45,416 bases of DNA from an uncultured Oscillospiraceae bacterium. GTDB lineage: Bacteria; Bacillota; Clostridia; Oscillospirales; Oscillospiraceae. The stretch is from NCBI GenBank assembly GCA_947589225.1, contig CANQBC010000017.1:1-45416 (forward strand), written 5' to 3'. Position 1 is the stretch's first letter. Every line of letters begins with the position of its first letter. Of this stretch, positions 42,401 through 45,416 are shown piece by piece. The notes under the pieces were generated by a model that was given only the letters and a program-made list of their open reading frames with translations, was not told where the DNA came from and did no database searches. The position numbers and the translations under genes were made by a program.

Positions 42401-44417
42401 CAGATTGATTAGTCAGACTGCTTCTCAAAATATTGGCGGGAACATCGTAGTAGTAATACCCGGTTTCGGGATCCAGCGTCATCGGCTGGCCCGGCCAGGT
42501 GTTGTTTAAATTTCCGGATCCGGCCCAGACATAGCAGTACGGGGTCGCCCAGTCCGGACGGGCGACAGAGTCAAAGTAGAGGCGCGTCCTGGGAACCGCC
42601 TGGCCGAGGGTGGTTCCCTCCATCGTCACAGTCTGTCCGGGCTCTACGTAAAATCCCCTCGTGTTCGTGTTGGAGCTGCCGGAATGGAGTCTCAAATACG
42701 TACTGTATTCCCCAACGTCCTCAGCGGAAAGAATACAGGTATACATACCGTCGCTGAGCCGGGTCCACTTCGGGGTAAGCTCTTCATAATAAGACGGGGA
42801 AGAAAAGTTGTTGTAGTCGCTCGTCTGCACGGTCAGGCTTTCATCGTACAGGGCCTCGGGGACGAGGATCGTGATCTCGCCGCTGTGGTTGAGGCCGAAC
42901 TTGTCATTATAGCCCGCCCGGCTGGCCTCGGAGGTGACGACCTCGCCGTTGGAAAAGTCGATCCTGCCGTACCAGGCGTCATGCACGCCGCCCAGATCCA
43001 GCACCAGCGCGCCGTCAATGAACACCCACACATCGTCGTCGCCGGCGAACTCGAAGGTCATGGGGGTATCGTCGGTGAGGAGGCCGTCCCCGGGCTGCTG
43101 GAACTGGATCTCAAGGCTCATGCCCATGGCGTGGTTCATGACCGCGGAGTCGGCGTCGAGCCCCAGGAAATTTGTGTTCGGCGAGTCGCCGCCCGTCACG
43201 GGCGCGGAGGCTCGCTTAAGCACTCCGCTGCTCTCGGTAAACACGGCGGGGTATGTAACACCGTCATAGGTATACCGGAACCCGGGGTTGTTGAAGGGGA
43301 AAAACTGTCCCGAGGGGGAGTTGCCGCCGGACACCACGCCCGGGGTGTCGTAGAGGACAAACCTGTTGTTCGCCTCGTCATACCAGGCGTAGTTGTCCGA
43401 GCTGGAGTAGTAATAGTAGCCCTGGTCGTCAAGCCGGAAAAGCCCCTTGACATCCTCGTAGGAGGCTTTGCCCTCATGTTCGGTGCTGGGGTCGAAGAGA
43501 TAGGCCAGAGACTCGTTGGCGTCATCGCCGTCGGTGTCGTCATACGCGGTGTGTGAGCCGCTCAAATCGTTCAGCGCCGGGAACCCGTCGCCGCCCAGCT
43601 TGCTTTTTACGATATCGGTCTGATGGTAAGGATCCCCGACCCGGTTATAGTTCCATGAGCCGGCGGCGTTTTCGTAATTATAGCTCACGCCGGGATCGGC
43701 ATTGGTAATATAGAACTTCAGGTGGTGACCATAGTTGATGCCGCCCTTGGAGACATTGTCCTCGCTGTTTCTGGCGCCGCCATACTTGTCTCCGACCCAC
43801 GGATCCCCCTCGAGGTATTGCGCCTCGTCCATACCGGGGCCCTTGTCCCTGGGCGCCTCGGAGTCGTCGGTGAGATTATATCCCGTCCAGTAGTCAAACA
43901 GATTGAGGGTATAATTCCCAGGCTCCGCCGCGTCAACGTGGTGGTTGGGGAACCTGTCCGCGCCGCTGCCGGAATCGGACGCGTTGATGGGATTGGGAGC
44001 CGCTACACTGGATTTTGTCACATTCCATTTGCCGCCGCTCTGGCCGCTCAGCTCGTAGACATAGTCGTCATACTGGATACCGGAGATATCATTCGTCTGC
44101 GGTTTGTCTTGACCGGCGTCAAAAATCATTTGCGCCCCGCTGCTGATATCGGCCGGCACATAGCAGCCATAGATCTGGTTCTCCTTATCCACCAGCATCA
44201 TCTTAACGCCGGGCCAAGTGGTATTCACCCCATTGTCTCCGGTATTAAACAGATGAATATACACATCCGCCCAGTTCTGGTTGTTCCTGAAGAAAATTAC
44301 CTTGCCCTTGCCGGCCTGAGCCGCATTTGCCGTGGTGATCACCCCCAGATTGCCCAGAAGCGATACGACCATGAGAAATGCCATCAAAAATGCCAATGGT
44401 TTTCTGATTGTTTTCAT
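39465..44417 (-). CDS. giant SLH-anchored surface protein with CBM26-like, fibro-slime and SpaA-like domains
   Basis: 1650 aa. Signal peptide 1-32 (cut after ANA). About 38-135 is a CBM26-like starch-binding module (VIFFRNNQNWADVYIHLF, TTWPGVKM). About 400-500 is a fibro-slime/PA14-type region with DDDVWVFIDGALVLDLGGVH. About 610-700 is a second CBM26-like module (YCYVWAGSGNLNNTWPG). SpaA/Cna-B-like pilin folds lie near 777-880 (IHKVDQDGEALAGAEFKLYE) and 1114-1230 (LLVHKVDPDGNNVRGAVFAI). A PPTPPTPPTPP linker leads to three SLH repeats (about 1397-1580; ITRAELVK, ITRAEAMT). It is a wall-bound adhesin, probably binding starch-like glycans. GGAGG precedes the ATG. Confidence 0.9.
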   Translation of the reverse strand: MKTIRKPLAFLMAFLMVVSLLGNLGVITTANAAQAGKGKVIFFRNNQNWADVYIHLFNTGDNGVNTTWPGVKMMLVDKENQIYGCYVPADISSGAQMIFDAGQDKPQTNDISGIQYDDYVYELSGQSGGKWNVTKSSVAAPNPINASDSGSGADRFPNHHVDAAEPGNYTLNLFDYWTGYNLTDDSEAPRDKGPGMDEAQYLEGDPWVGDKYGGARNSEDNVSKGGINYGHHLKFYITNADPGVSYNYENAAGSWNYNRVGDPYHQTDIVKSKLGGDGFPALNDLSGSHTAYDDTDGDDANESLAYLFDPSTEHEGKASYEDVKGLFRLDDQGYYYYSSSDNYAWYDEANNRFVLYDTPGVVSGGNSPSGQFFPFNNPGFRYTYDGVTYPAVFTESSGVLKRASAPVTGGDSPNTNFLGLDADSAVMNHAMGMSLEIQFQQPGDGLLTDDTPMTFEFAGDDDVWVFIDGALVLDLGGVHDAWYGRIDFSNGEVVTSEASRAGYNDKFGLNHSGEITILVPEALYDESLTVQTSDYNNFSSPSYYEELTPKWTRLSDGMYTCILSAEDVGEYSTYLRLHSGSSNTNTRGFYVEPGQTVTMEGTTLGQAVPRTRLYFDSVARPDWATPYCYVWAGSGNLNNTWPGQPMTLDPETGYYYYDVPANILRSSLTNQSGLYAIFGNGTKDNSSVAAGTQTENCTVNPGMSLLYGGEWHEDGSRGYTSDTLKSRYDTAGVNEAWNTGETTFADGTVHTLKMFWLERGNTDSNLFIKTNLMEPLPDVIHKVDQDGEALAGAEFKLYEATTSGTYNGGNTWHTSDEFEKVDGTVLATVTSTAEGYANIVDSLGEDVIFADYTQEYFILEETVTPDGFRANPPIVLQRHENDNGSVTLTVVNKYETGAYASFIARWEQLGQGEISFAIFDNQSGSFTEDSQKASTPELRNGLSVVVPVLKTESDGWLPMYGSNTYGWHTVNVGDYDDFEHAAAIAAFLQIASDDDRDWYLNWVEEKGHLEGVMQSLPGDATRYTVNDPDGDLRLVSLFLSEDVLKELGLTGTYADDDARFNALKRVLSGVADEAAAKEKLDNVTQAIKLLSTDSHFRRQYGTVLFIPNEQRELLVHKVDPDGNNVRGAVFAIFDTAGHADSATSTTSTGVLAYGTTDANGMLVFRSKADSGKAGYATMKENWPSAHSDGTGDTDDTIYWLKEISAPSGYKANESLVKIEVGDQAIYANATGYAYDSDSGSPEELTEEDGVQVRAELGMLSQTLVKYAVGNDVDQTLRYITINEQTAEELDWSNIASAFTGTGKSIMLHYGENVKSRIGQYGTHDENADYFFTAEDDYIRVMPRQTQNVTPDEHHTETGHIEELADIDLDALFGLINTVVVTDEKTAAPPTPPTPPTPPALNTKDHFAYIIGYPTVGPDGLHLVLPQGNISRAEVATIFFRLLNDEVRNQYWSTTNPYSDVGEKAWFNNAISTMTNMGILNGYPDGTFGPDNSITRAELVKISVKFFDYVDQSGSFSDTSGHWAEKYIGAAQALGLVEGYPDGTFHPDSYITRAEAMTIINRVLGRKPHEEGLLDDMIKWSDNLDERAWYYEQIQEATNSHDYEMSLEIPEDGGVTVYEKWRTLLPVRDWAAFEKMWSDANSAKNPGEVMD

Positions 44418-44466
44418 GTTCTGCCTCCATTCAAAAAAATTATTTATATTTATATGTAAAACCGGC

Positions 44467-44492
44467 CGCCATAATGGCGGCTCGTTTTTTTG
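44467..44492. repeat. GCCGCC hairpin upstream of the surface-protein gene
   Basis: GCCGCC-ATAAT-GGCGGC followed on the plus strand by TCGTTTTTTT. Read on the minus strand it would sit in the leader of the surface-protein mRNA; read on the plus strand it is terminator-like with no gene upstream. Confidence 0.55.
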
Positions 44493-44622
44493 ACCGTCGT
44501 CTCTTTTTTTAATATAGATGTATCGCGAAAAAATTAGTATATGTCCTAATCGGATTTTTGAATCATTTTATCACGTTTAAATTGGGAATACAATACCTTT
44601 GAGAGAAAGAGGTGAAAAAAAT

Positions 44623-44970
44623 ATGGATCTCGACTATGCAACGATCGGAATGAGGATCCGCCGTTTTCGAAAAGAGCGTGGGCTTACCCAGCAGAGTCTG
44701 GCAGAGCTTTCCGATCAGGAGCCCTCCAATATATCACATATAGAACGAGGCGCGACAAAGCTGAGCCTACATACGCTTGTCAACATAGCAAACGCTCTTG
44801 GCGTGACGACGGACGATATACTTTGTGACAGCCTGACCTCCGCCTCCGCCATCTATGAGCGGGATATGGGCATACTGCTGGCTGACTGCAATCACAGTGA
44901 AATGATGATCATTACAGAGACGTTACGGTCGCTGAAGGAAAATTTGAGGAAAGCATCGGCAAACAGATAG
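44623..44970 (+). CDS. XRE-family transcriptional regulator
   Basis: 115 aa from the ATG at 44623, with AGAGGTG 8 bases upstream; the frame opens at 44599. Residues 6-65 are a Cro/C1-type HTH (IGMRIRRFRKERGLTQQSLA, SNISHIERGATKLSLHTLVN, ALGVTTDDIL). The helical tail may dimerise. It is divergent from the surface-protein gene across about 200 bp, so it might control that gene; no operator is obvious. Confidence 0.9.
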   Translation: MDLDYATIGMRIRRFRKERGLTQQSLAELSDQEPSNISHIERGATKLSLHTLVNIANALGVTTDDILCDSLTSASAIYERDMGILLADCNHSEMMIITETLRSLKENLRKASANR

Positions 44971-44972
44971 GT

Positions 44973-45006
44973 TATTACTCCGGCGATCAAATTATCGCCG
45001 GTGTAA
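44973..45006 (+). terminator. terminator of the XRE gene
   Basis: CCGGCGAT and ATCGCCGG around CAAATT, extended by outer A/T pairs, then TTT; it begins a few bases after the stop. Confidence 0.7.
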
Positions 45007-45159
45007 TTTGGCCGGGTTTTGCGGTTGCCGCGTTGCGGCGAGCAAAACGGCCTTTTGATTTTTTATTAAATCGGCATTATTTATAATGTATAATATAATG
45101 CCGTTTTAAAAATAAATGAAAACCATCCGCCTCCCCGTCCAACGCGGGGACGCGCCGAG

Positions 45160-45207
45160 AAACGGGACCACGGCAAAAACAGGGGTTTGTGCTGTGGTCC
45201 CGTTTTT
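45160..45207 (+). terminator. 15-bp hairpin with T-tract
   Basis: AAACGGGACCACGGC pairs with GCTGTGGTCCCGTTT (one mismatch) around 16 bases, then TTTTT. No upstream ORF explains it. Confidence 0.7.
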
Positions 45208-45225
45208 ATATGTTATAACATATAA
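45206..45225. promoter_or_regulatory. 20-bp perfect palindrome
   Basis: TTATATGTTATAACATATAA, without a spacer, 50 bp before a promoter. It is a plausible dimer-binding operator. Confidence 0.5.
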
Positions 45226-45274
45226 TAAGTGATCGGTCTGAGGCGCGGCGTGGGAAAATCGTGTAAAAAACACG

Positions 45275-45325
45275 TTGCGCTCAATGGCATAAATGTGGTA
45301 TAATAACCGTAAAGCGGTTATTATA
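45275..45325 (+). promoter_or_regulatory. promoter with inverted repeat across the -10
   Basis: TTGCGC (45275), 18-bp spacer, TATAAT (45299). TATAATAACCG (45299-45309), loop TAAAG and CGGTTATTATA (45315-45325) form an 11-bp inverted repeat that includes the -10, so a bound protein would block initiation. No ORF follows before the window ends. Confidence 0.65.
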
Positions 45326-45416
45326 TTTGATTTCATGCCGTTTCGCTCCCGCCCGGTGGGCGGAACCGCGAAACATGGCGAATATACCATCCCCGCTTCG
45401 CGGGTATGGTATAATA

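Larger units (their letters stand above)
44971..45416. other. non-coding right edge
   Basis: 446 bases with no convincing gene; a 94-codon minus-strand frame has no recognisable product. It holds two terminator-type hairpins, a 20-bp palindrome, a promoter with overlapping inverted repeat and a run of hairpins to the window end. Confidence 0.6.

Noticed and set aside
45106-45390. 94-codon minus-strand frame at the right edge
   Set aside because: It crosses a terminator hairpin, a palindrome and a promoter, has no clear ribosome binding site, and has no familiar sequence.

Overview
The window looks like a chromosomal segment of a GC-rich, endospore-forming Clostridium-class Firmicute, plausibly in the Oscillospirales (inference). 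The basis is spoIIR, an addB-addA helicase-nuclease pair, a zinc-type ribosomal protein L31, sigma-A-type promoters with 17-bp spacers, strong GGAGG ribosome binding sites with some TTG/GTG starts, an LtaS-like enzyme and a very large SLH-anchored surface protein. No plasmid or phage backbone and no CRISPR array is visible.

Layout. Bases 1-1096 are the right end of an integrated element carrying a Phd/YefM antitoxin and a paired HTH protein. It ends in a 3' fragment of tRNA-Pro(UGG) that looks like an attachment-site scar, followed by the native-looking tRNA terminator and an N-terminally deleted large serine recombinase (1209-2141). A tightly coupled five-gene operon (2330-6909) encodes a circularly permuted ATP-grasp enzyme, an alpha-E protein, a transglutaminase-like protease and two AstE/aspartoacylase-type proteins, the second lacking zinc ligands. 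It resembles amidoligase systems that make and trim peptide-like products, and its transcript starts with a terminator-like hairpin. A minus-strand membrane-lipid operon (10932-7357) encodes a CDP-alcohol phosphatidyltransferase fused to a VTT/DedA domain, a CrtO-like acyltransferase, an MGDG/UgtP-type glycosyltransferase and a PAP2 phosphatase. Just upstream lie a decayed dnaK copy and an IS3 relic.

The middle holds housekeeping genes: rpmE, addB-addA, a lipoprotein deacetylase, an LtaS-like synthase, and an Lrp regulator-aminotransferase-ispE-spoIIR group. A PadR regulator with a textbook operator controls a HAAS/DUF4097 protein. Bases about 28690-30830 are an AT-rich patchwork: a ribbon-helix-helix regulator, a GNAT-like protein, relics of mobilisation genes, a 161-bp inverted-repeat element and a frameshifted ECF sigma factor.

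The right part has a DUF3737 beta-helix protein, an unknown protein, a MalY/PatB-type lyase, a YbjN protein, a CPA2 antiporter whose start is preceded by a hairpin covering its ribosome binding site, and a minus-strand operon of a large uncharacterised protein, a 71-aa zinc ribbon and a GH53 endo-galactanase. Then come a 1650-aa surface protein (CBM26-like, fibro-slime, SpaA-like and SLH domains), an XRE regulator, and a non-coding right edge with a promoter and several strong hairpins.
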